From contig JALHMJ010000008.1 in the NCBI GenBank assembly GCA_022844105.1, positions 85,151-149,150 on the forward strand: 64,000 nucleotides of DNA, read 5' to 3'. Below the pieces are notes generated by a model that saw only the letters and a program-made list of their open reading frames with translations, made no database searches and was not told where the DNA came from. This stretch comes from Hyphomicrobium sp. GTDB lineage: Bacteria > Pseudomonadota > Alphaproteobacteria > Rhizobiales > Hyphomicrobiaceae. Positions 25,764 through 34,297 of this stretch are shown piece by piece. How positions within the stretch are numbered: position 1 is the first letter of the stretch; each line of letters starts with the position of its first letter. The position numbers and the translations under genes are program-made.

Positions 25764-26078
25764 ATGAGCGACATCTGCCTTCTGACCGTCCGGCGCGGCG
25801 CCTTGTATTTCACGCGCGAGGTTTATGAGCGCTTCTTCAATACACTTGAAAACGTCATCCTCTTGCGTGACGGCAACGATCTCGTTGTGCTGCCGGTCCG
25901 CAATCCATTTGCCGGAGGCTATGTCATCAAGCTTCGCACCGCGGCCGGCGACCGGGCGGTGCAAGCCGCCGATTTTTTTCGCGACCATGGCATTGACGAC
26001 CAAATCGAAATGACGGTGCCCGCGACATGGAATGATGAGCGCGCAGCGCTGGTCGCCGTGAGCGTCTTCGACTGCTAA
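25764..26078 (+). CDS. Conserved small protein of the hydrogenase operon
   Basis: A 104-residue soluble protein with mixed alpha/beta pattern: LTVRRGALYFTREVYERFF, VILLRDGNDLVVLPVRNP, then YVIKLRTAAGDRAVQAADFF. No Cys cluster or signal; only a C-terminal Cys. It starts two bases after the protease gene, so it is co-translated and probably helps maturation or assembly. The family was not recognised by name. Confidence 0.75.
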   Translation: MSDICLLTVRRGALYFTREVYERFFNTLENVILLRDGNDLVVLPVRNPFAGGYVIKLRTAAGDRAVQAADFFRDHGIDDQIEMTVPATWNDERAALVAVSVFDC

Positions 26079-26084
26079 CTTAGT

Positions 26085-26132
26085 TTACAAAATGTAATTT
26101 CGATAGACTCATCGGTGAGAATTTGCTTTTCT
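26085..26132. repeat. Two inverted repeats between hydrogenase sub-operons
   Basis: TTACA-AAA-TGTAA (26085-26097) is followed by TGAGAA-TTTGCTT-TTCTCA. Both lie in the 109-base gap before the TPR gene, the largest break within the hydrogenase genes apart from the one after the second HiPIP-like gene. They could be an operator or a weak attenuator and suggest an internal promoter or processing point. Confidence 0.4.
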
Positions 26133-26187
26133 CATCGCTGACTAAGTGAGCTGTCCGCAGAGATAGCCATGGTGGGAGGCGGGTCAG

Positions 26188-27198
26188 GTGGCAGTCGGCG
26201 TTGACGAGCAGGTTCGGTCGGCGTTGGCTGCGGCAGGCGCAGAAACGGCGAGCCCGCAAGAGCGAGCCGAGATGCTGATGGAAATTGCCATCGGCTTTCA
26301 GATCAAGCCGCGGTCCCCGGATGAACTTGTTGCCGCCGTCAATCTCTATGATCGCGCGCTTGAAATCTGCCCGGCAACACACGCGCTGCTGGCGGCACGC
26401 ATTCGCGCCCGCAAAGCGACCGCGCTTCAATCCCTGCCGGAGAGCGGCACACGCTCGTTAGAATTGGCGCGCGACGCGCTCAATGAGGCCGTTCCCGTTA
26501 TTCGCGCCCATGGCGAGGCTGAAGAACTTGCCGAAGCAGAAATGAACCTGGGACTTGTGCTGCAGAACCTCGCCGCGAGCAATAAGGCCCGCATCACCGA
26601 TGCTATCGCGGCCTATCAGCGATCGCTGCGCACGTTTGACCGGATCAAATTCCCGGCCGAGTATGCGATTTTACAGAACAATCTGGCGACCGCGTTTCTC
26701 TCAATTCCCTTTACCGACGAGCGCGCGAAAATGCGCGAAGCGCTCGCAGTCCAGGCCTTCGAAGAGGGATTGAAGGTCGTCAATCTCATCGACAATCCAG
26801 CCGAATACGCGATGCTGCAGAACAATCTCGGCAATGCGTTGCAGTATGCGTCGTCAAGCCATGTCGTCGAAAATAATCTGCGAGCGCTCGAAGCCTATGA
26901 CGAAGCGCTGAAGGTACGCTCCCGCGAAACGATGCCGCTTGAATTTGCCAATACGATTTCCAATCAGGCCAATTGCCTGTGGAACTTGCCCGACGACGTG
27001 TCCGATCCCGACGCGGGCAACAGGAAAAACCTTAGCAAGGCGCGCAAGCTCTATGCGGAGGCGCGCGAAATCTACAACGCAGCCGGCGAACTGGAGAAGG
27101 CCCGAATTGTCGCCGAGGCCATTGACCAGATCGAACGTGAGTCTCTCTCTGTCGTCTCAATCAGCGGCAACGCCTCTCAGCCGCATGATCGTCACTGA
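26188..27198 (+). CDS. TPR-repeat protein of the hydrogenase operon
   Basis: A 336-residue protein made almost wholly of TPR-like helical pairs, with repeated core motifs such as LQNNLATAFLSIP and LQNNLGNALQYAS, and with NEAVPVIRAHGEAEELAEAE between. There is no signal peptide. TPR proteins of this type recur in group 1h hydrogenase clusters and may scaffold the complex or its membrane attachment. GTG 26188 is preceded by GGGTCAGG. The acidic tail ends SQPHDRH. Confidence 0.85.
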   Translation: MAVGVDEQVRSALAAAGAETASPQERAEMLMEIAIGFQIKPRSPDELVAAVNLYDRALEICPATHALLAARIRARKATALQSLPESGTRSLELARDALNEAVPVIRAHGEAEELAEAEMNLGLVLQNLAASNKARITDAIAAYQRSLRTFDRIKFPAEYAILQNNLATAFLSIPFTDERAKMREALAVQAFEEGLKVVNLIDNPAEYAMLQNNLGNALQYASSSHVVENNLRALEAYDEALKVRSRETMPLEFANTISNQANCLWNLPDDVSDPDAGNRKNLSKARKLYAEAREIYNAAGELEKARIVAEAIDQIERESLSVVSISGNASQPHDRH

Positions 27199-27231
27199 AA
27201 CCGAAAACCAGATGTCAGGAGCTCTAAAGCG

Positions 27232-27441
27232 ATGATGGGAAACTTGCCGCTCGATCAAGCGGGACTAGCGCTGCTTGCCGGGATTATTGCGTCGTTGGCA
27301 GGTGGTGCCTTTGGCGGTGTGTTGACGGGCGGTAAGGCGCTCGGCTTTGAGCTCGCGGCCTTCATGGGATCCTTCTACGGCCAAGTCGCGGGCACGCTAG
27401 GCGTCGCGCTCGGACTTCTCGTGTATGCCTTCATCGGTTGA
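27232..27441 (+). CDS. Tiny Gly-rich membrane protein 1
   Basis: A 69-residue protein with two predicted membrane segments: AGLALLAGIIASLAGGAFGG and a later segment VAGTLGVALGLLVYAFIG, linked by a short loop. No charged motif suggests catalysis. It overlaps no neighbour but lies 33 bases after the TPR gene and 10 bases before the next membrane ORF. It could be a membrane anchor or quinone-site component for the otherwise soluble hydrogenase. Confidence 0.7.
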   Translation: MMGNLPLDQAGLALLAGIIASLAGGAFGGVLTGGKALGFELAAFMGSFYGQVAGTLGVALGLLVYAFIG

Positions 27442-27451
27442 GGAATATCGC

Positions 27452-27679
27452 ATGATAGACATGGTTCGAAACTCGATTGGGCTTTTCCTCCGCGGCAAAC
27501 TGTTTGCCGAACCGGGCAAGGCCAACCTGCAACTGGCGGTCGGCATCATTTTCACCGTGCTTTGCTTTCTGGCAATGACGCGAGGTGTGGGGCTGCCGCT
27601 ATGGGTCGCCGCCGCGGCTGCGGGGTTCTTGGGCGGTGCCGTTCAGCCCTATCTTTTCCGCGATCTCAAGTACCGGTGA
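27452..27679 (+). CDS. Tiny membrane protein 2
   Basis: A 75-residue protein from ATG 27452 (GAGGA seven bases upstream). Two hydrophobic segments are visible: LQLAVGIIFTVLCFLAM and LPLWVAAAAAGFLGGAV, flanked by basic residues (FLRGKLF, YLFRDLKYR) consistent with an inside-facing N- and C-terminus. It forms a pair with the previous gene. Function unknown; in this operon it is the best candidate with its partner for linking electrons to the membrane quinone pool. Confidence 0.7.
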   Translation: MIDMVRNSIGLFLRGKLFAEPGKANLQLAVGIIFTVLCFLAMTRGVGLPLWVAAAAAGFLGGAVQPYLFRDLKYR

Positions 27680-27686
27680 GGATGTT

Positions 27687-28562
27687 GTGACAGCCACCGA
27701 AGCGATGTCGAGTGATCGGAACGACGTCGCCCATCTTGCTGGCGACATCGAGCGTCTCGAGATGATTTTCGAGGGTTGGGAAGATACGCCGCGCGGCGCC
27801 GTAAAGGCTTACGGCCTGGCGATTGAAGCGCTGAATGGCGAAGCGATCCGGCGGCTGGTCGCGGCGTTGAAGCGCGAACCGGCAGCACTCGCTGCCATGA
27901 AAACCGCAGTCAGCGATGAGGTTGTCTACGCGGTGCTGCGCCGGCACGGCATCATCAAGCCGAGTTTGACGGAGCGCGTGGAAGCCGCACTCGAGAGCAT
28001 CCGCCCCATGCTCGCCTCGCACGGCGGTGATGTCGAACTCGTGTCGATTTCGCCCCCTTCCATCGAAGTCAAATTCACGGGCTCGTGCGATGGCTGCCCC
28101 GCCTCTCAGCTCACATTTCATGCCGGCGTCAAAAAGGCCGTTGAAGACGCATGCCCTGAGATTACCGAAATCCTGCAGGTGAAGGGAACCGGCGCAACGA
28201 CGGAGGGAGGCGAGAGCGTTCGCTTTGTCAGCCCGTTTGCGCTGGGGTCGGGCGGTTCGTGGCAGCCTGCGGTGAAGCTTCAAGATATTCCTGAACGCGG
28301 CGTGAAAGCGATCGTTCTGGACGGCGAGAAAATCCTGTTGTCGCGGCGGGGATCCATCGTGACATGTTTCCAGAATTCATGCGCGCATCTGGGTCTCGCC
28401 CTCGACGACGGGGAAGTCGTGAATGGCATCATCACGTGCCCATATCATGGCTTCCAATACGACCTGGCTAGCGGCGAATGCTTAACCGCGCCGGCCGTTC
28501 AACTGCAGCCGCATTCGGTGCGCGTCATCGGCAACCGGGTTGAAGTGAGGTTGCAATCATAG
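27687..28562 (+). CDS. NifU-like / Rieske fusion protein (HucE-type)
   Basis: A 291-residue protein with three parts: a helical N-terminal domain of about 85 residues, a NifU C-terminal-type domain with SCDGCPAS (Cys134, Cys137) able to bind a [4Fe-4S] cluster, and a Rieske domain with CAH (Cys232, His234) and CPYH (Cys251, His254) for a [2Fe-2S] cluster. The same fusion is encoded in mycobacterial Huc loci as HucE. It is probably an electron carrier or cluster-assembly factor for the hydrogenase. GTG 27687 has GAGG at five bases; ATG 27705 is the alternative. Confidence 0.88.
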   Translation: MTATEAMSSDRNDVAHLAGDIERLEMIFEGWEDTPRGAVKAYGLAIEALNGEAIRRLVAALKREPAALAAMKTAVSDEVVYAVLRRHGIIKPSLTERVEAALESIRPMLASHGGDVELVSISPPSIEVKFTGSCDGCPASQLTFHAGVKKAVEDACPEITEILQVKGTGATTEGGESVRFVSPFALGSGGSWQPAVKLQDIPERGVKAIVLDGEKILLSRRGSIVTCFQNSCAHLGLALDDGEVVNGIITCPYHGFQYDLASGECLTAPAVQLQPHSVRVIGNRVEVRLQS

Positions 28563-28564
28563 CC

Positions 28565-29761
28565 ATGCGCGTGTCACTCAGCCCGGTTCGCAGAACGCTC
28601 AATGCTGACGAGACAGTCAGTCCTGAAGCCTTGTTGGAAATGGGTGGCGCGCGCGTCGTGCTGGGTCAAAAGTCACCATCCGATGGGCTCGCGGATCCGA
28701 TACGTCCGGCGGCAGACTCGCTCTTTGGTCCGCGCGGAGCAACGCTTGCCGGCCCCGGCGGCCCGCTTTTCGTTTGCGATACCGGCCACCATCGCTTGCT
28801 GATCTGGACACAGTGTCCCGCGAGAGATGGTGCGCCAGCGGATCTTGTGATTGGTCAGCCAGACTTCATGTCGGAAGGCCGCAATGCAAAGGCAATCGCC
28901 AACGCACATTCCCTCAACGTGCCAACCGGCGTGGCCGCGAGCGAAGGCGTATTGGCGGTCGCAGACGCCTGGAACCACCGGGTTCTGATCTGGAACACAT
29001 ACCCAACACGTTCCAATCAACCTGCCGATGTCGTGCTGGGACAGTCGAACTTCTCAGAAGTGCTCGCCAATCGCGGTACCCTCGAAGCAAAGGCCGATAC
29101 TCTGAACTGGTGCTACGGCGTCGCGATTGACAGCGGCGCGCTTTACGTCGCCGATACCGGGAATCGCCGGGTTCTCAAATGGAACAGCATTCCCCGATCG
29201 AACGGAGCGCCGGCCGATCTTGTGCTGGGCGAAACCGATTTCGTGACCCGAGACGAGAACGCTGGCCGCGCACCCGACGCTGTTGGCATGCGCTGGCCGC
29301 ACGGCATTGCCGTTCACGCGGACCGCTTGTTCGTTGCCGATGCCGGCAACAACCGGGTGATGGTGTGGGACCACCTGCCGGTGCGCAATGGCGAGCCGTG
29401 TTCGTTCGTTCTCGGCCAAAGCGACTGCTCGGGCGTCGACCACAATCAAGTCGCATATTACCCCACGTCCGCCGCGCTCAATATGCCTTATGGTCTGGCA
29501 GTTATCGGCGATGACTTGATTACGGCCGACACCGCGAACTCCCGCCTCGTTGGATATGACGTTGCACAGCTGAAAATGAACCTGCCGGCACGCCGACTTG
29601 CCGGCCAACGGACATTCCAAGACAAGGCCGAGAACGGCAGCTGGGGTGTCGCGCGGCGCAACAGTTTATGCTGGCCGTATGGTGTTTCGGCTTCGCAAAA
29701 TACGCTCGTCGTTGCCGATAGCGGCAACAACAGGGTGCTGCTTTGGGAGGCAGCGCCATGA
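28565..29761 (+). CDS. NHL-repeat beta-propeller protein
   Basis: A 398-residue protein of NHL-type repeats with recurring V-A-D-x-x-N-x-R-V-L-x-W signatures: VADAWNHRVLIWN, VADTGNRRVLKWN, VADAGNNRVMVWD and VADSGNNRVLLWE. VLGQ-x-x-F segments between them mark about six blades. No export signal is seen. The gene starts two bases after the NifU-Rieske stop and overlaps hypF by ATGA. NHL proteins are seen in other group 1h clusters; a scaffold role is inferred. Confidence 0.88.
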   Translation: MRVSLSPVRRTLNADETVSPEALLEMGGARVVLGQKSPSDGLADPIRPAADSLFGPRGATLAGPGGPLFVCDTGHHRLLIWTQCPARDGAPADLVIGQPDFMSEGRNAKAIANAHSLNVPTGVAASEGVLAVADAWNHRVLIWNTYPTRSNQPADVVLGQSNFSEVLANRGTLEAKADTLNWCYGVAIDSGALYVADTGNRRVLKWNSIPRSNGAPADLVLGETDFVTRDENAGRAPDAVGMRWPHGIAVHADRLFVADAGNNRVMVWDHLPVRNGEPCSFVLGQSDCSGVDHNQVAYYPTSAALNMPYGLAVIGDDLITADTANSRLVGYDVAQLKMNLPARRLAGQRTFQDKAENGSWGVARRNSLCWPYGVSASQNTLVVADSGNNRVLLWEAAP

Positions 29762-32217
29762 GAACTGCTGCAACGCCCGTGATGCCATCGGCTGCTTGCG
29801 CCGTTGAGATCCGTATCCGTGGTCGTGTGCAGGGCGTTGGCTTCCGGCCGATGGTCTGGCGACACGCACGCGACCTTGGCCTTGAAGGCATCGTTTTCAA
29901 TGACGCCGATGGCCTGCTGATCCGCGCCAAGGGTAGTGAGGCCTCGATGCGGGACTTCCTGGCGCGCTTGGAGAAAGACCCACCGCCTCTCGCATCGGTC
30001 GAAAGCCTCGAAGTGTCCGACTACGATGGTCCGTTGCCGTCATCGTTTGAGATTGGCGAAAGCGGCCATGGCACAACCAACACTCAGATCGCACCGGATG
30101 CCGCACTTTGCCCCGACTGTGCCAATGACGTCTTCGATCCTTTTTCCCGCCGCTTCCGCTACCCGTTCACAACCTGCACGAACTGTGGCCCCCGGTTGAC
30201 CATCGTTAAACGCATGCCATACGACCGCATATCGACCAGCATGGCCGCGTTCGATCTATGCCCAGCATGCACTACCGAATACCACGACCCGAACGACCGC
30301 CGCTTTCATTCTGAAACGACGGCCTGCCATTTCTGCGGACCCAAGGCGCGCCTCATTCGCTTCGATGGCAAAGCCTTCAGTTTCGAGCAATCTTCAATGC
30401 TCGACGACGTCGATGGTGCCTTGGGGCTGATCCAGAAAGGCGAGATCATCGCCATCAAGGGGCTCGGCGGGTTTCACCTCGCCTGCGATGCAACGCGAGC
30501 AGAAGCTGTGCAACGGCTTCGCGATTTGAAGCAGCGCGATCGCAAGCCGTTCGCACTGATGGCTCGAGATCTGACCGTCATTCGCCGCTACTGCAATGTC
30601 AGCGAACAAGAAGAACGAGCGCTGACAAGCCCAGCCGGGCCGATTGTGCTTCTCAGGTCATATACAAGCGAGCGGCTGCCGGAGCAGATCGCGCCAGGTC
30701 TCGACACGCTCGGTTTCATGCTACCGACGACACCACTGCACGCCTTACTGCTGCGACGCATGACCCGCCCAGTTGTGATGACATCGGGCAATGTTTCGAA
30801 TTCTCCGCAAGTCATTTCTGATGCCGATGCCAAGCATCAGCTGGAAGCCATCGCACCGTATGCATTGATGAGTGACCGCGACATTATCAATCGCGTGGAC
30901 GATTCAGTCGTACGCGTTGCGGCTGGCTCCTTGCGCGTCCTCCGCCGCGCCCGAGGCTATGCGCCGTCATCCATACGCCTGCCGCCGGGTTTCGAACATC
31001 ACCCCGAGATTTTGGCCTTCGGTGGTGATTTGAAATCTGCGTTTTGCTTGGCAAAGAACGGCGCGGCGGTCCTGTCACAGCACATCGGTGATCTCGATAA
31101 TGCGGCCACTCTGCGCGATTTCGAGCAGGCACTTGCATTGTACCAGGACATTTTCGACGCCTCACCGCAGATTACCGTTGCCGATCTCCACCCCGCCTAT
31201 CGCAGTAAGCGTCTGGCGACGAAACGAACGCGGACGCTGCTTGCACCCTTGTGTCTCGTTCAGCACCATCACGCGCACATCGCGAGCTGTCTCGTCGAAA
31301 ATGGGCGAGCGCTCGACGCAAAGCCCGTTCTGGGGATTGCGCTGGATGGGCTTGGCTACGGCCAAAACAATGAAATCTGGGGTGGGGAGTTTCTGCTCGC
31401 TAACTACAAGAGCTTCGAGCGCATGGCGACGTTCAAGCCCGTTGCCATGCTGGGAGGCGATCAGGCCTCGCGCGAACCTTGGCGCAATCTCTATGCCCAC
31501 TTGATGGCCGAGATGGGCTGGGCGAATTTTTCGATGAACTTTTCCGAGCTCGGCATATTCGAACGCTTGAATGCCAAGCCGCGCAAACTTCTCGACACCA
31601 TGCTGCGCGACAATTTGAATGCGCCCAAGGCGTCATCCTGTGGACGCCTTTTCGACGCGGCTGCGGCCGCCATGGGCTTGTGCTTCGAACAGCAGGGCTA
31701 CGAGGGAGAAGCCGCGGCGCTCCTCGAAGCGGTGGCGGATGAAACGACACTCAGAAATGGCGATGAGTCGCTCGACTATCCATTTGCAATCCCGCGGCTG
31801 AAGGGCTCAAATCTGCCCTACATCGAGCCACTGGCAGTCTGGAACGCCATTCTGGGCGATCTGATTCTCAAAACACCGGTTCATGTCATGTCGGCACGGT
31901 TTCATCGCGGCCTGGCTCGCGCGATCTCGGTCATGGCGGTAAAGCTTGCAAACCGCGATAGCCAGGCAGGTCCTCGATTCGATACGATCGCACTCAGCGG
32001 CGGGTGCTTCCAAAATCGCATTCTGCTCGAGCTGACCGAGACCCACCTGAGGGCAGAAGGCTTCGACGTTCTGACGCAATCAATAATTCCGGCCGGTGAT
32101 GGCGGCCTGGCACTTGGCCAGGTCGCGATCGCCGCTGCGCAAGTGCTCGACAAAAAAGAAAACAAAGACGTTGGAGGAAACATCTCATGTGCCTCGGGAT
32201 CCCTGGACGCATCGTAA
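29758..32217 (+). CDS. hypF: Carbamoyltransferase HypF
   Basis: HypF makes the thiocarbamate on HypE from carbamoyl phosphate, the source of the cyanide ligands. The 819 residues contain an N-terminal acylphosphatase domain (RGRVQGVGFRPMVWRHA), two C4 zinc fingers (CPDCANDV with CTNCGPR; CPAC with CHFC), a YrdC-like domain (GLGGFHLACDA) and a Kae1-like C-terminal domain (HHHAHIASC, GYGQNNEIWGGEF, LSGGCFQNRILLE). All domains are intact. ATG 29758 overlaps the NHL stop. The end overlaps hypC by 31 bases. Confidence 0.96.
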   Translation: MRTAATPVMPSAACAVEIRIRGRVQGVGFRPMVWRHARDLGLEGIVFNDADGLLIRAKGSEASMRDFLARLEKDPPPLASVESLEVSDYDGPLPSSFEIGESGHGTTNTQIAPDAALCPDCANDVFDPFSRRFRYPFTTCTNCGPRLTIVKRMPYDRISTSMAAFDLCPACTTEYHDPNDRRFHSETTACHFCGPKARLIRFDGKAFSFEQSSMLDDVDGALGLIQKGEIIAIKGLGGFHLACDATRAEAVQRLRDLKQRDRKPFALMARDLTVIRRYCNVSEQEERALTSPAGPIVLLRSYTSERLPEQIAPGLDTLGFMLPTTPLHALLLRRMTRPVVMTSGNVSNSPQVISDADAKHQLEAIAPYALMSDRDIINRVDDSVVRVAAGSLRVLRRARGYAPSSIRLPPGFEHHPEILAFGGDLKSAFCLAKNGAAVLSQHIGDLDNAATLRDFEQALALYQDIFDASPQITVADLHPAYRSKRLATKRTRTLLAPLCLVQHHHAHIASCLVENGRALDAKPVLGIALDGLGYGQNNEIWGGEFLLANYKSFERMATFKPVAMLGGDQASREPWRNLYAHLMAEMGWANFSMNFSELGIFERLNAKPRKLLDTMLRDNLNAPKASSCGRLFDAAAAAMGLCFEQQGYEGEAAALLEAVADETTLRNGDESLDYPFAIPRLKGSNLPYIEPLAVWNAILGDLILKTPVHVMSARFHRGLARAISVMAVKLANRDSQAGPRFDTIALSGGCFQNRILLELTETHLRAEGFDVLTQSIIPAGDGGLALGQVAIAAAQVLDKKENKDVGGNISCASGSLDAS

Positions 32218-32468
32218 AGATCGACGACGTCACGAAAAAACTGGCGACGGTAGAAGTCAGCGGCATCAAACGGCAGGTGAACATCGCGTGCATCGTCTCC
32301 GATGAGCATCCGGTTGCGTCATGTGTCGGCGATTGGGTGCTTGTGCACGTCGGCTTCGCCATGAGCCGGATCGATGAAGCTGAAGTGGCGCAGACCATGA
32401 AAATCCTGACCGAACTCGGAGAAGCCCAAGCTGAAATCGAAGCCATGAGGCTATCGGGCTTGAGGTAG
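32187..32468 (+). CDS. hypC: Hydrogenase assembly chaperone HypC
   Basis: HypC carries the Fe(CN)2CO unit between HypD and the large subunit. The 93-residue protein begins MCLGIPGRIV with the essential Cys2, and has GDWVLVHVGFAMSRIDEAEA-like core (DWVLVHVGFAMSRIDE). A TTGGAGGAAAC ribosome-binding site lies inside hypF. It is followed ten bases later by the SIS gene rather than directly by hypD. Confidence 0.95.
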   Translation: MCLGIPGRIVKIDDVTKKLATVEVSGIKRQVNIACIVSDEHPVASCVGDWVLVHVGFAMSRIDEAEVAQTMKILTELGEAQAEIEAMRLSGLR

Positions 32469-32477
32469 GAGATCGCG

Positions 32478-33170
32478 ATGGCCAACGAACAAGAACTTTC
32501 AAGCCTCTATCCGTTTCTACATGGCCGGGCCCAAGACCCGGTCAAAGTCGACGCCGCGCTCCTGCATTCGGTTGCGGAAAAAGCGCGCGAAAGCCGCGAA
32601 ACCAATGCCGAATTCTTCGGTGCGTGCGGGCCGGTGCTCGTCACTGCCGCCAAGGCTCTCGCTAACATATACCGAAACAACGGCCGCCTTTTCTCGATGG
32701 GCAATGGCGGATCGAGTTGCGACGCCTCGCACGTTGCCGTCGAATTCGTGCACCCGGTCACCGCCGGCCGGCCCGCTCTTGCGGCCACAAACTTGCTGGC
32801 CGACATGGCGATGATCTCGGCTGTCGGCAATGACATTGGGTTCGAGCATGTGTTCGTCCGCCAGATCATCGCGCAGGGCCGCGCGGGCGACGGGCTTATC
32901 GGCATTTCAACCAGCGGCAACTCCGCCAATCTCATTGCGGCTTTTTCCAAGGCCAAGGAAATGGGGATCATCACGATTGGATTGGCGGGTGGCGATGGCG
33001 GACGGATGAAATCGACGGGCGTCGTCGATCATTGCCTCGTCGTGCCGTCGCAATCGATCCACCGCACTCAGGAGTGTCACGTCATTGCCTATCACATTCT
33101 TTGGGATCTGGTTCACACGCTGCTTGCCGACGATCGCGGATCGGCCGCGAGCAAAGGAGCTGCCGCATGA
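32478..33170 (+). CDS. SIS-domain protein, GmhA-like phosphoheptose isomerase
   Basis: A 230-residue protein of the GmhA/DiaA type: FSMGNGGSSCDASHVAVEF is the sugar-phosphate loop of phosphoheptose isomerases, with GISTSGNSANLIAAFSKAKE and HIVQECHV-like HRTQECHVIAYH as the other active-site pieces. Classical GmhA converts sedoheptulose 7-phosphate for LPS. Here the gene is embedded between hypC and hypD and overlaps hypD by ATGA, an arrangement that suggests a hydrogenase-linked role. No LPS heptose genes are nearby. Confidence 0.85.
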   Translation: MANEQELSSLYPFLHGRAQDPVKVDAALLHSVAEKARESRETNAEFFGACGPVLVTAAKALANIYRNNGRLFSMGNGGSSCDASHVAVEFVHPVTAGRPALAATNLLADMAMISAVGNDIGFEHVFVRQIIAQGRAGDGLIGISTSGNSANLIAAFSKAKEMGIITIGLAGGDGGRMKSTGVVDHCLVVPSQSIHRTQECHVIAYHILWDLVHTLLADDRGSAASKGAAA

Positions 33171-34297
33171 AATACGTTGATGAGTTCCGCGATGCTGAAA
33201 AAGCAAAGTCTCTGATTCACGAGATACGGCTGCTCGCCAAATCCATCCCGATTGCGAAGGAACGGCCAATTGCGATCATGGAGGTGTGTGGCGGGCACAC
33301 GCATTCCATCTTCCGTTACGGCCTTGAAGGCATGCTACCAAAGGAGATTGAACTCGTACATGGGCCAGGCTGCCCTGTCTGCGTACTGCCCATGGGTCGG
33401 GTTGACGATTGTGTTTCCGTGGCCAAGCGGCCCGAGGTGATCTTCACAACCTTCGGCGACGCCATGCGTGTTCCAGGCTCCAAAGGCAGTCTGTTGCAGG
33501 CCAAGGCCGATGGCGCCGACGTCCGCATGGTCTATTCGCCGATGGATGCGCTCGCACTGGCTAAAAAGAATCCGGATCGTGAGGTTGTGTTTTTCGCCAT
33601 CGGCTTTGAGACAACCGTTCCGTCAACTGCTCTGACGGTTTTGCAAGCCAAGGCCGATGGTATTCGAAACTTTTCCCTTTTCTGCAACCACATCACCATA
33701 GTCCCGACCATCAAGGCCATTTTGGATAGCCCCGACCTGCAACTCGATGGATTCCTGGGGCCAGGCCACGTGTCCATGGTGATCGGGACGAGACCATATG
33801 AATTCGTCTCAACCTACTACAAGCGGCCCATGGTGGTGGCGGGCTTTGAACCCCTTGATGTCCTGCAATCGATCTGGATGGTGCTGAAGCAGATCCAGGA
33901 GGGCCGCGCGGAAATCGAGAACCAATACGCGCGCATTGTGCCCGAAGACGGCAACTCGCCGGCTCTCGCGGCTGTGTCTGAAGTCTATGAGCTGCGCGAG
34001 TTCTTTGAATGGCGCGGTCTGGGCTCGATTGATCACTCCGGACTGAAGGTGCGCGAAAAGTACGCCGAATTCGACGCCGAGCTGAAATTCAAGATGCCCA
34101 ATATCAAGATCGCCGATCCTAAATCGTGTCAGTGCGGGGAGGTCTTGAAAGGCGTCATCAAGCCGTGGCAGTGCAAGGTGTTTGGCTCCGCGTGCACACC
34201 TGAAACGCCGCTGGGTGCGCTGATGGTATCGTCCGAAGGTGCATGCGCGGCCTACTATCAGTATGGCGGCGTGAAGAAGTATGAGGCGGCGTCATGA
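33167..34297 (+). CDS. hypD: Hydrogenase maturation protein HypD
   Basis: HypD is the [4Fe-4S] scaffold on which the Fe(CN)2CO unit is built. The 376-residue product shows EVCGGHTHSIFRYG, GPGCPVCVLP, FGDAMRVPGSKGSL and GFETTVPSTA, plus a C-terminal cysteine-rich part from CQCGEVLKG to CTPETPLGALMVS. ATG 33167 overlaps the SIS stop; an upstream frame extension is a shadow of that gene. It ends with ATGA overlapping hypE. Confidence 0.95.
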   Translation: MKYVDEFRDAEKAKSLIHEIRLLAKSIPIAKERPIAIMEVCGGHTHSIFRYGLEGMLPKEIELVHGPGCPVCVLPMGRVDDCVSVAKRPEVIFTTFGDAMRVPGSKGSLLQAKADGADVRMVYSPMDALALAKKNPDREVVFFAIGFETTVPSTALTVLQAKADGIRNFSLFCNHITIVPTIKAILDSPDLQLDGFLGPGHVSMVIGTRPYEFVSTYYKRPMVVAGFEPLDVLQSIWMVLKQIQEGRAEIENQYARIVPEDGNSPALAAVSEVYELREFFEWRGLGSIDHSGLKVREKYAEFDAELKFKMPNIKIADPKSCQCGEVLKGVIKPWQCKVFGSACTPETPLGALMVSSEGACAAYYQYGGVKKYEAAS

